A model generated the notes under the pieces. It had not been told where the DNA came from. It worked only from the letters and a program-made list of their open reading frames with translations, and searched no databases. 64,000 nt of DNA from Mucilaginibacter sp. PAMB04168. GTDB lineage: Bacteria; Bacteroidota; Bacteroidia; Sphingobacteriales; Sphingobacteriaceae. Below, in pieces: positions 44,601 to 52,756 of the stretch. The stretch covers positions 3,968,001 to 4,032,000 of the forward strand of contig NZ_CP155079.2 in NCBI RefSeq assembly GCF_039634365.2, given 5' to 3'. The position numbers and the translations under genes are program-made. Within the stretch, counting starts at the first letter, position 1; each line of letters starts with the position of its first letter.

Positions 44601-46061
44601 TTACTCAATTATTAGTGTAGCAATAGAGTGCGGCAGGCTTGATACTGCTACAGCCTTGTTTTTTAACCATAGTTTATAAGATATGGCAGCATCTCCCGGA
44701 TTCATTACCACTACGGCAATTTTACCGTCGGGGTTCAGGTAAGCGGTGGTTAACAACTTATCGCGGCTTGATGAGCTTACGATTCGCTTAGCACCCGCTT
44801 TAATGTATTTTGAAAAGTGACCAATGTAATAGTATTCGCTGGTATAATGCAGGCTGCCATCGCGCGTATCGGCATGTATGGGCGCAAAGCAAAAATTGCC
44901 TACATGGTTGGGGCCGCCTTTTTCATCGAGCAGTATGTTCCAGTCTGTCCAGGCTACGGTGCCGGCATTAAAGTCGTTTATTATGGAGTTGCCGTACTTT
45001 TCGCCCAATGCCCAATCATCCAAACGGTTAAAATCAAATTTTTCGATGCAGCCTTCGGTGAAAACCAAATGGGTATTTGGAAAAGCTTCGTTTACACGGC
45101 GTGTACTTTCAAACTGCATACCACCGCCGGTCCAGGTTTCGTACCAGTGGTAGCCTACACCCCAAACATACTTGGCCGCCGCCGGATCATTTAGTATGGT
45201 ACTGGCACGCTGATACAGCAAATCGCGGTTATGATCCCATACAATCAGCTTTTTGCTGGCCAAACCTTCTTTCTGCAGGGTGGGGCCCAGGTACTGTTTT
45301 ACAAAATCGCGTTCTTCTTCCGCCGTAAAAATGCATGATTCCCAACGCTGCTTGGCCATAGGCTCGTTCTGCACACTCAATCCCCAAATGGGAATGCCTT
45401 CCTTCTCATAAGCTTTTATAAACCTGGTGTAAAAAGTTGCCCAGGTTTGGCGATATTCTGGCTTTAACTTACCACCATGCAGCATGTCGTTGTTATCCTT
45501 CATCCAGGCAGGCGGGCTCCAGGGGCTAACAAACAGGGTAAACTTGCCGCCGGCAGCCTGCTGTGCTGCTTTAATAAAAGGTATGCGGTATTGCTTATCA
45601 TGGCTTATATCAAACGACTTTAACTGCAGATCGACATTGGGTACATAGCTGTAGCTACCGCTCGAAAAATCGCAGCTTTGTATATGCGTACGTGCAAAAG
45701 TGTAACCTATGCCTTTTTCTTTATCATAGTAAGCGGTTAAAAATTCCTTCTGTTTAGCAGCGGGCAGCTTGGCATAAGTCTCGGCAGCGGCATCAGTCAG
45801 GGCTCCACCAATGCCTACCATGGTTTGAAAAGTTTTGGTTGGGTCCACAAATACCGACACTTCAGTTTCAACAGGCTGCGGCGTAACAGCCAAGTTTAGT
45901 GTTTCGGTTGACTTGAAGCGATAATCGGTGCCCTTAGCCGTTACAAATACTTTAACACGGCTGGCAGAAACTTCCGCTGGCTTTTTTGCCACGGGCTTAG
46001 TTTGGGCTCCTGCTATGCATGCGCATCCTAACAAAATGGGTAGTAACAATTGTTTTTTCAT
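44601..46061 (-). CDS. Glycoside hydrolase family 30 (first of a pair)
   Basis: 486 residues with a signal peptide (1-20, CIAGAQ). Barrel motifs: TMVGIGGALTDAAAE, FVSPWSPPAWMKDN, acid/base Glu233 in SVQNEP, nucleophile Glu336 in LVFTEGC, C-terminal beta-sandwich. Divergent enough from its neighbour (different C-termini and loops) to suggest complementary specificities, such as an endo and an exo partner. GH30 subfamilies in Bacteroidota utilisation loci often act on fungal beta-1,6-glucan; the assignment to that substrate is inference. Ends 59 bp after the cytochrome gene. Confidence 0.93.
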   Translation of the reverse strand: MKKQLLLPILLGCACIAGAQTKPVAKKPAEVSASRVKVFVTAKGTDYRFKSTETLNLAVTPQPVETEVSVFVDPTKTFQTMVGIGGALTDAAAETYAKLPAAKQKEFLTAYYDKEKGIGYTFARTHIQSCDFSSGSYSYVPNVDLQLKSFDISHDKQYRIPFIKAAQQAAGGKFTLFVSPWSPPAWMKDNNDMLHGGKLKPEYRQTWATFYTRFIKAYEKEGIPIWGLSVQNEPMAKQRWESCIFTAEEERDFVKQYLGPTLQKEGLASKKLIVWDHNRDLLYQRASTILNDPAAAKYVWGVGYHWYETWTGGGMQFESTRRVNEAFPNTHLVFTEGCIEKFDFNRLDDWALGEKYGNSIINDFNAGTVAWTDWNILLDEKGGPNHVGNFCFAPIHADTRDGSLHYTSEYYYIGHFSKYIKAGAKRIVSSSSRDKLLTTAYLNPDGKIAVVVMNPGDAAISYKLWLKNKAVAVSSLPHSIATLIIE

Positions 46062-46120
46062 AAGACTGGATTTGCTACCTGCGGTAGCTTGTAATTATTC
46101 ATATTATATTTTAAGCGCAA

Positions 46121-47359
46121 TCAACTTTTTGTTCTTTTTATAAAGGCTGTTATCTCCTTAGTTTTATCGGGGTAAACAGCTATTTGGTGGGTATGCAGAT
46201 AGTAAGATGATCTCTGTTTAGCTGCTGTTACCTGGTAAGTAATCAATTTTGAAGGCATAGCAGGCATGTGACAATCAATACACTTATTATTAATTGCCGC
46301 ACCAAGCTTAGGGGCCATTTTGCAAAAGGTATGGTTCTCCTCTTTATGGCACGTTATGCACTTTTGTGTATAAGCCGTTAGCTTATTAGTTTCTTTTGTG
46401 TGTGAACTGTGGCAGGTTGTACACGTCATAACGGCGCTATTGGTATAGCACTTACTGCTGCTAAGCAGGTTAGCCTGGTTACCGTGCACATCGGGTATAT
46501 CGTTCGTTTGGCCGAATGGCACATAATAATCGTTTAACCTGTCGCCAAGCTTAAAGGCAAAGGTTGTTTTCTGAAGCTCTTTATCGCTACCCGAATGGCA
46601 TACAGCACACATGTCTACTTTTTGTGCTCTGGTTAATGATTGATACCTTACCATGTACTTGGCGTGCTTATTATCCGGATGCTGCTCCTGGTATTCTACA
46701 TGTTGTGCTGCCGGCCCATGGCAGCGCTGGCAATTAATACCATAAATCATACTGTTTTTATCGTACTCCTGGGTTACCGACAGACTACCGGTTTGTACAA
46801 ATTGATTTTCGGCAAATGAGGCATGGCATTCAAGACATCGGCTAATGATTACCCTGTTAAAGTTAGCCGCCTGCGAAGGAAACCCCGGGCTGTTGGCCCA
46901 GTTGTGTATCTCTTTAAAGTAAGAAAGCGGCAGTTGCAAGAGCCGGTTACCCTGCCAGTACGCGTAAGTTTGCGCCCTTGTGCCCGAACCAAATGCCACA
47001 TCAAATCGCTCAGCACGTAATTTTCGATTACCGTTATAAGCGGCCTGATACATACCATCGGGTTGTTGCGTTACATTCACTTTTAGCGTATCGTTAAACA
47101 GGAATGTATTCACCTTAGCCACTATGTTTTTTGGCAGCGCATGCTCAGTTAAAGGTGCCGATGTGGTATAATGACTGGTATGTGCATAGTTGCGGCTAAT
47201 GGCATTGTGGCATTTAACGCAACTTGCTTCGCTCGCATAAGCTGCACCCCTCGGATCGGCTTTAACTTGGGCAGAATTGGTGCACTGAATACCTGCAAGT
47301 GTAAGAACACCTGCCAGCAATGCAATTATTATAATGACCGACCTGATATTACCTGTCAT
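46121..47359 (-). CDS. Multihaem (heptahaem) c-type cytochrome
   Basis: 412 residues with an N-terminal hydrophobic signal (about 7-25). Seven CxxCH haem-binding motifs are present: CVKCH (47-51), CLECH, CQRCH, CAVCH, CTTCH, CITCH and CIDCH. The distribution, with several at short spacing in the C-terminal half, resembles the cytochrome c554/NrfA-related electron-transfer proteins. No catalytic partner (nitrite reductase Lys-haem, quinol oxidase) is seen. It is a periplasmic electron carrier of unknown partner. Its position inside the SusC/SusD-GH30 run, same strand and only 56 bp after susD, is unusual. Confidence 0.9.
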   Translation of the reverse strand: MTGNIRSVIIIIALLAGVLTLAGIQCTNSAQVKADPRGAAYASEASCVKCHNAISRNYAHTSHYTTSAPLTEHALPKNIVAKVNTFLFNDTLKVNVTQQPDGMYQAAYNGNRKLRAERFDVAFGSGTRAQTYAYWQGNRLLQLPLSYFKEIHNWANSPGFPSQAANFNRVIISRCLECHASFAENQFVQTGSLSVTQEYDKNSMIYGINCQRCHGPAAQHVEYQEQHPDNKHAKYMVRYQSLTRAQKVDMCAVCHSGSDKELQKTTFAFKLGDRLNDYYVPFGQTNDIPDVHGNQANLLSSSKCYTNSAVMTCTTCHSSHTKETNKLTAYTQKCITCHKEENHTFCKMAPKLGAAINNKCIDCHMPAMPSKLITYQVTAAKQRSSYYLHTHQIAVYPDKTKEITAFIKRTKS

Positions 47360-47415
47360 ACAATCAAAAACAAACCAGGGTACGCACTTGCCATACCCTG
47401 GTTTATAAGGTTCAA

Positions 47416-48951
47416 TTATTTAGTCCCGCCCCACTCTTTATTTTGTTGGAGTTTAGTGTTGTTCAGCTCACTTTGCGGAATTGGGAACACTTCATGTTTG
47501 CCGGCCACAAAGCCTTTAAATGCAAGGGCACTCGCAGCTTTGCCCCAACGTACCAAATCCAGCCAGCGATGGCCTTCTCCGGCCAGTTCAAGGCGGCGTT
47601 CTTTTTCTATGTTATCCATAGTGACAGCTACAGGGTTAAGCGCTACACGTGCGCGCACTGCATTAAGCAGCTGGTAGGCCCGGCTTCCGGCACTTACGTT
47701 TGCACCGGCACTTAATAGCGCTTCAGCCTCAAGAAGGTAGGTATCAGCCAACCGGATTTCGTAAATATCATGTGGAAAATTCAGGTCGATGGTTGCGGAA
47801 GGCTGTGTGGTACGGTTTGACACACGGCCCGCAAATTTTTCCAGAAAATAGCCGGTATTGTTAAAGCTGTTTTGGTAATTAGCTATACCATTAGTTTTCA
47901 AACTATCCAGGTTAGCAACAGTAGCTTTATTTCTTGGGTCAAAATGAATCAGATCAAAAAAGCTTTTGTAGAAACTTAGAAAGCCGTATCCGGTATGATA
48001 ATCGGGCGCAGTTGTAGTTAACGCTGCATACCCGCGGGGACCGGCTATAATACTTAACAAATTACCTTCGCTGGCGCCCGCATCACCCCATCCTCCCAAA
48101 GAGTTTGCGCTGTGTACAATCTCTAAAATAGATTCGGAATTGAATTTATTGGTTGTTTTAAACAAATCGCCAAAGTTGGGTATCAGTTTATAACCATAAG
48201 TGGGATTGGCTTGTCCGGGAGTTGGGCCATTCACAATTTGCAATTGATCAGCAGCCTGCTGGTACTTTTTTTCCCATAGGTATACTTTACCTAACAATGC
48301 CTGTGCTGCACCTTTGGTGATACGGCCATTCTCGGCTGCTACTACCGTGTTAGGCAAACCCGGTATAGCTTCGGTAAGGTCTTTTTCAATAAGTGCATAC
48401 ACTTCTGCGGGTGCAGCTTGTACTACATTATACAAATCGTTAGGATCAACAATACCTGTAATTAATGGTATATTTTTGAAGAACCTAACCAAGTCAAAAT
48501 AGAATATAGCACGCAAAGTTTTGGTTTCGGCGGCAATGCGGGCTTTTTTACCGGCATCCATATTAATGCCATCAATTTTTTGAAGTAACGTATTGGCCCT
48601 AAAAATGCCTGAATAACCACGGTTCCATAAATAACCCTGCGGACCAACGTTGGCACTTAGCGAATAATTCGATACAACTTGTAAATCGTTAATATCTGTT
48701 GCACTACCACCACCGGCAACCTGGTCATCAGAAGCTACGTCCATAATGGCCACCTTGTCGTACAGGCCGCTGGCTTGAAAGCCAAATCGGTCGTAAACTG
48801 ATACTAGAGCGGCAAATGCATCGGCCTCTGTTTTATAATAATTTTCTAAAAGGATACGATTCTGTGGATTAACATCCAAATCTTTCTTACATGAGCCTAA
48901 TAACTGAGTGGCAATAACCAGTGCAGCTAAGTATGTATATTTCTTTTTCAT
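47416..48951 (-). CDS. SusD-family glycan-binding lipoprotein
   Basis: 511 residues. Lipoprotein signal with lipobox LLGSC (Cys20). The TPR-containing SusD fold shows in the N-terminal FFNTYY-like region (NRILLENYYKTEADAFAALVSVYDRFG), the middle helical repeats (AAPAEVYALIEKDL; GRITKGAAQALLGKVYLWEKKY) and the C-terminal RADTYLLEAEAL/ RRLELAGEGHRWLDLVRW motif. SusD caps the SusC channel on the outer surface and binds the oligosaccharide. It follows susC by 11 bp and is certainly cotranscribed. Confidence 0.95.
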   Translation of the reverse strand: MKKKYTYLAALVIATQLLGSCKKDLDVNPQNRILLENYYKTEADAFAALVSVYDRFGFQASGLYDKVAIMDVASDDQVAGGGSATDINDLQVVSNYSLSANVGPQGYLWNRGYSGIFRANTLLQKIDGINMDAGKKARIAAETKTLRAIFYFDLVRFFKNIPLITGIVDPNDLYNVVQAAPAEVYALIEKDLTEAIPGLPNTVVAAENGRITKGAAQALLGKVYLWEKKYQQAADQLQIVNGPTPGQANPTYGYKLIPNFGDLFKTTNKFNSESILEIVHSANSLGGWGDAGASEGNLLSIIAGPRGYAALTTTAPDYHTGYGFLSFYKSFFDLIHFDPRNKATVANLDSLKTNGIANYQNSFNNTGYFLEKFAGRVSNRTTQPSATIDLNFPHDIYEIRLADTYLLEAEALLSAGANVSAGSRAYQLLNAVRARVALNPVAVTMDNIEKERRLELAGEGHRWLDLVRWGKAASALAFKGFVAGKHEVFPIPQSELNNTKLQQNKEWGGTK

Positions 48952-48962
48952 CGTTATGTTAA

Positions 48963-51900
48963 TTAAAATCCAACGTTTACACCAAATAAGAACGTGCGAG
49001 CTTGTGGATATGCACCACGGTCAACGCTAAACACAGCGCCACCACCTGCATCAGCACTCACACCCAACTCCGGATCGTAACCGGAATATTTTGTGATAGT
49101 GAACAAGTTTTCGCTCAACACATAAACACGCAATTTTTTCATGCTGATTTTGCTGATCAATTTTGACGGTAAATTATAGCCAAGCTGAATTGTTCTGAGA
49201 CGGAAATAGCTGCCATTCTCCAAGTAAAGGTTAGTTAAACGGGTATAGTTAAATGTATTTTCACCTTCAGACAGTCTTGGAAGCGTTGCAGATGTATTTG
49301 TTGGCGACCAGGTATTCAGATATTTAGTCTGATAATTAGCTGTAGCCAAATCAAGCCTTCTTAAGCCCTGGAATACTTTGTTGCCACCTACCCCACTGCC
49401 AAATGCAGTAAAATCGAAGTTCTTATAAGCCAGGTTAATAGTCAAACCATAACTCATGGTTGGATTAGGGTTACCAATGTAGTCACGGTCATCACCGTTA
49501 ATGGTGTTATCGTTGTTTAAGTTGGCGTATTTCAAATCACCAGGACGGGCGTTAGGCTGTAATTTAGTTACGCCATCGGCACCTACGTGACGGTCAATTT
49601 CGGCCTGGCTTTGGAAAATACCCAAAGTTTCGTAACCGAAGAACTGATTGTATGGACGGTTTAAGCCTGTACGGGTAATATCACCCAGTGTTTGGAAAGT
49701 AGCGTTGTTATCATTAATAAATTGAATACCCGGCAGCAGCTTGGTAACTTTGTTTTTGTAGAATGATACATTACCATTTACACCAAAGTTAAAGTCGCCG
49801 ATTTTTTTGCGGTAGCCAAGCTCCAGTTCCAAACCTTTGTTCTCGATATCGGCAGCATTTTGTGCAAAACTGCCATAACCTGCATAGCCCGGAATAGGTG
49901 GGTTTTGAAGAATACCGGTAGTTTTCTTTTTGTATACGTCAAACGCTACAGTTAAATTCTGAAACAAGGTAGCGTCAAAACCCAAGTCGAGCTGGCTGGT
50001 TTCTTCCCAACGCAAATCACGGTTCTCAGGCACGCCAGGGCTGTAGCCGATGTTAATCGACTCCACCGTACTGGTACCAAAAGTATAGTTACGCTGACCG
50101 CCTGCATCAACTTGTGATACGAAAGCAAAATCGCCTATACCGTCATTACCGGTAACACCATAGCTACCACGAAGCTTCAGGAAAGTCACTACATCATTTT
50201 TGGGGAAGAACGACTCCAGTGTTGGTACCCATCCAACTGATGCCGAAGGGAAATAGCCGAACTTGTTATTAGCACCAAACCTGGATGAACCGTCTCTTCT
50301 GATTAACGCAGTTAACAAGTACTTTTCGTCATAATTATACTGCACACGTGAAAACAGGGAGTTAATACGGTGATCGGTACCATCGCGACCTTCGCTGGTG
50401 CGGTTAGCCTGTAATGCATTAAAGCGGAACGAAGCCTCGTCGAAGTTGGTGGCCGGAATGTTGGAGTAAGTTACCGTTGTACCACGGGTATTATTGTCTT
50501 TATACTCGCCGTGGCCTAACAACAAGGTAAGGTTGTGTTTGCCAAAAGCACGGTTATAAGATAACGTGTTTTCGATGTTCCAATTAATAAGGTAGTTGTT
50601 AGCACGTGATAACGAGTTTGGCTGAACCGACGATGAGGTATTAAAATACACGGAAGGGTTAAAAGTCTCGCTGCCGTAAAATGCCAGTTTAGTACCTAAT
50701 GATGAGTGGAACCTCAGGCCTTTTACCGGTTCGATATCCAAAAAAGCATTACCTACGATGTTGTGGTCCCAGGCATAGTTACCCAAACGGGTTTGGATAT
50801 AAGCCAGCGGGTTTCTCATCTCATTAGCTACATATGGCGATATACCATAAAAACGGCCTTGCTGATCTCTCACTGCTGCTGTATAAGCCGCCGTTGGCGA
50901 AACACCTGCCGGAGGTGCAGCCGGGAAGAATGCGCCTTGTGAGGCTGGGTCGGTAATGACAACAGGGGTTAAAGGATCCAAATTTACAGCTGAGCTTAAA
51001 ACACCACCGTACTCGCGGTTAGTTTCGCCAATGCCGCTGTTTACACCGTGTGCATATCCTAAGTTTTCACCAAAGCTTATCCATTTTGCCGGTTTGTAGG
51101 TTGAGTTTAAACGGATGTTGGCACGGTTAGCTTTAGATATTGGCGTAGCTACGATACCTTTAATATCATAGTAAGAGAATGAGGTAAAGAAAGTAGCTTT
51201 CTCACTGCCACCACTTACGCTAAACTCATGGATCTGTTTAGGTGCACTGTTATTAAATATCACAGATTGCCAATCGGTGCCCTCGCCGTATTGCGAAGGG
51301 TTAGGGAATGGTAATGGCCGGTTTGCATTAGCCGGATTATTGGTAAAGGCCAGGTTTCTTAACGTAGCATACTCGGTTGCGTTTAGTAAATCAACCTTTT
51401 TTGCAGCACGTTGCGTACCGTAGTAGCCGTTGTAATTAATATTCATGGTTCCGGCTTTGCCTTTTTTAGTGCTAACTAATATAACACCCGCAGCAGCACG
51501 AGTACCATAAATAGCTGCCGAGGCCGCGTCCTTCAATACTTCTATAGACTCGATGTCATCCTGATTAAGGTAGCCGATACCGCCATTGTCGATAACCACA
51601 CCATCAATTACCCACAGGGGCTCATTCTTACCGTTACCTAACGAGGTGAAACCACGTAAACGCACCGTTGAAGCTGCACCCGGCTGGCCTGAATTGGATG
51701 CGATGGTTAAACCTGAAGCACGGCCCTGCAGCGATTGCTCTATACGAATTACAGGCTGGTTTTCGAGATCGGATGCTCTAACGCCTGAAATGGCGCCCGT
51801 AACCACGCTTTTCTTTTGGGTACCGTAGCCTACCACTACTACATCGTTCAGATTGTTCTGGCTTTCGGTTAGGGTAACATTAACTACCGACTGACCGCCT

Positions 51901-52151
51901 ATAGTAACAGTCTGCGACGCAAATCCGATATAACTAAAGGTCAATGTTCCGTTTACAGCCGGGGTTATCGAATACTTGCCGTTAACATCGGTAATGGTGG
52001 TATTAGTAGTTCCGTTTGCTTTTACGGTTACCCCTACCAGTGGCTCACCGGCCTTGTCGCTCACCCTGCCCTGCACGGCCGAAGACTGAGCAAGCACAAT
52101 CGAATATTGGGTTATGAGCAAGCAAATAATAAGTGTAAAAATTTTTCTCAT
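48963..52151 (-). CDS. SusC-family TonB-dependent outer membrane transporter
   Basis: 1062 residues. Signal peptide (about 1-21), carboxypeptidase regulatory-like domain (about 24-108), the SusC signature DVVVVGYGTQKKS, a plug domain (about 115-235, IESIEVLKDAASAAIYGTRAA), and a 22-strand barrel to the C-terminus. SusC imports oligosaccharides over the outer membrane with TonB energy. First gene of the minus-strand utilisation locus; promoter about 165 bp upstream. The regulator encoded divergently at 52757 probably controls it. Confidence 0.96.
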   Translation of the reverse strand: MRKIFTLIICLLITQYSIVLAQSSAVQGRVSDKAGEPLVGVTVKANGTTNTTITDVNGKYSITPAVNGTLTFSYIGFASQTVTIGGQSVVNVTLTESQNNLNDVVVVGYGTQKKSVVTGAISGVRASDLENQPVIRIEQSLQGRASGLTIASNSGQPGAASTVRLRGFTSLGNGKNEPLWVIDGVVIDNGGIGYLNQDDIESIEVLKDAASAAIYGTRAAAGVILVSTKKGKAGTMNINYNGYYGTQRAAKKVDLLNATEYATLRNLAFTNNPANANRPLPFPNPSQYGEGTDWQSVIFNNSAPKQIHEFSVSGGSEKATFFTSFSYYDIKGIVATPISKANRANIRLNSTYKPAKWISFGENLGYAHGVNSGIGETNREYGGVLSSAVNLDPLTPVVITDPASQGAFFPAAPPAGVSPTAAYTAAVRDQQGRFYGISPYVANEMRNPLAYIQTRLGNYAWDHNIVGNAFLDIEPVKGLRFHSSLGTKLAFYGSETFNPSVYFNTSSSVQPNSLSRANNYLINWNIENTLSYNRAFGKHNLTLLLGHGEYKDNNTRGTTVTYSNIPATNFDEASFRFNALQANRTSEGRDGTDHRINSLFSRVQYNYDEKYLLTALIRRDGSSRFGANNKFGYFPSASVGWVPTLESFFPKNDVVTFLKLRGSYGVTGNDGIGDFAFVSQVDAGGQRNYTFGTSTVESINIGYSPGVPENRDLRWEETSQLDLGFDATLFQNLTVAFDVYKKKTTGILQNPPIPGYAGYGSFAQNAADIENKGLELELGYRKKIGDFNFGVNGNVSFYKNKVTKLLPGIQFINDNNATFQTLGDITRTGLNRPYNQFFGYETLGIFQSQAEIDRHVGADGVTKLQPNARPGDLKYANLNNDNTINGDDRDYIGNPNPTMSYGLTINLAYKNFDFTAFGSGVGGNKVFQGLRRLDLATANYQTKYLNTWSPTNTSATLPRLSEGENTFNYTRLTNLYLENGSYFRLRTIQLGYNLPSKLISKISMKKLRVYVLSENLFTITKYSGYDPELGVSADAGGGAVFSVDRGAYPQARTFLFGVNVGF

Positions 52152-52321
52152 AAATGTTATTGTTAAAAATTGACGGGTTAAGATCGGCAGCTAAGGCTGC
52201 TACATTGTTGGCGTTGACGTATAACTTAGCCGTACGCTGTTAGATAGCACAGAGATTTGAACATGGCGTTTTAATTGGTTAAATTAAAATGGCGGCCGGG
52301 AGGCGGCCATTATTAATGAGT

Positions 52322-52353
52322 CAAAATTATTGAATTTCGATTCAATTAAACAA
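52322..52353 (-). promoter_or_regulatory. Predicted promoter of the susC operon
   Basis: Minus strand: TTG (52351-52353), 21-nt spacer, TAATTTTG (52322-52329), a full match to the Bacteroidota vegetative consensus. The start would be near 52315, giving a leader of about 160 nt before susC. Confidence 0.5.
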
Positions 52354-52398
52354 GAAAAAAATTTATAACTTACTGATAATAAATAATTTACACAGATA

Positions 52399-52660
52399 TT
52401 AATACGCTTTATGAACAGGTCCTTAGTTAAGTTTAATGCTCATTATTAATACAATAACAGGTTTTGCAACCTATCTGGGGAGAAAAGCAATACGTTAAAA
52501 TCCTGAAAAAAAAGTTTTATGGCGGCAACAGTGGTTAGGCAAAAACGCCTCTATTGCGCTAAAACGAAGCTTAAGTGTTAAATTGACAGCTATTTTTGCA
52601 TAAAGCGTATTAAAATAATATGCTCCGGATACGTTAAAATTTTGGTGCTTTATAACGTAT
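52399..52660. repeat. Five-copy operator-like motif array (ATACGYTWWA)
   Basis: Copies: 52402-52413 (+), 52490-52501 (+), 52599-52610 (-), 52629-52640 (+), 52649-52660 (-). Copies 1 and 3 are identical over 15 bp in opposite orientation (TTAATACGCTTTATG, 52399-52413 and 52599-52613). Copies 2 and 4 share ATACGTTAAAAT as direct repeats. Copy 5 reads ATACGTTATAAA. Copy 3 directly follows a TAnnTTTG box of the plus-strand regulator gene; copy 1 lies about 90 bp upstream of the predicted susC start. Confidence 0.6.
52591..52598 (+). promoter_or_regulatory. Candidate -7 element for the regulator gene
   Basis: TATTTTTG fits TAnnTTTG exactly and is immediately followed by the third motif copy. No TTG at the expected -33 distance; the leader would be about 155 nt. 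Confidence 0.35.
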
Positions 52661-52756
52661 ATTTACGCTCCAAATGCATACTGATGGTGCCTTAATGGCT
52701 ACACAGCTTTGCTAACCAATTATTATTTACCGTCTTATAACAGTAGGCAACTTTCT

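Larger units (their letters stand above)
52152..52756. other. Divergent regulatory region between susC and the regulator gene
   Basis: 605 bp without a gene. Contents: a susC promoter (52322-52353, minus strand), a possible plus-strand -7 box (52591-52598), five copies of an ATACGYTWWA motif (52399-52660), a hairpin with a TTCG loop (ATTGAAT-TTCG-ATTCAAT, 52329-52346) inside the susC promoter spacer, and a GC-rich partial hairpin (52288-52311) in the susC leader. The length is large for this genome and fits complex regulation. Confidence 0.6.

Noticed and set aside
47171..47677. 168-codon plus-strand frame
   Set aside because: Shadow of the cytochrome and SusD genes, which are coded on the opposite strand with strong motifs.
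52464..52487. TTGCAACC box upstream of the regulator as a further ECF target
   Set aside because: The TGACTACT partner is missing at the 16-nt spacing; likely a chance match.
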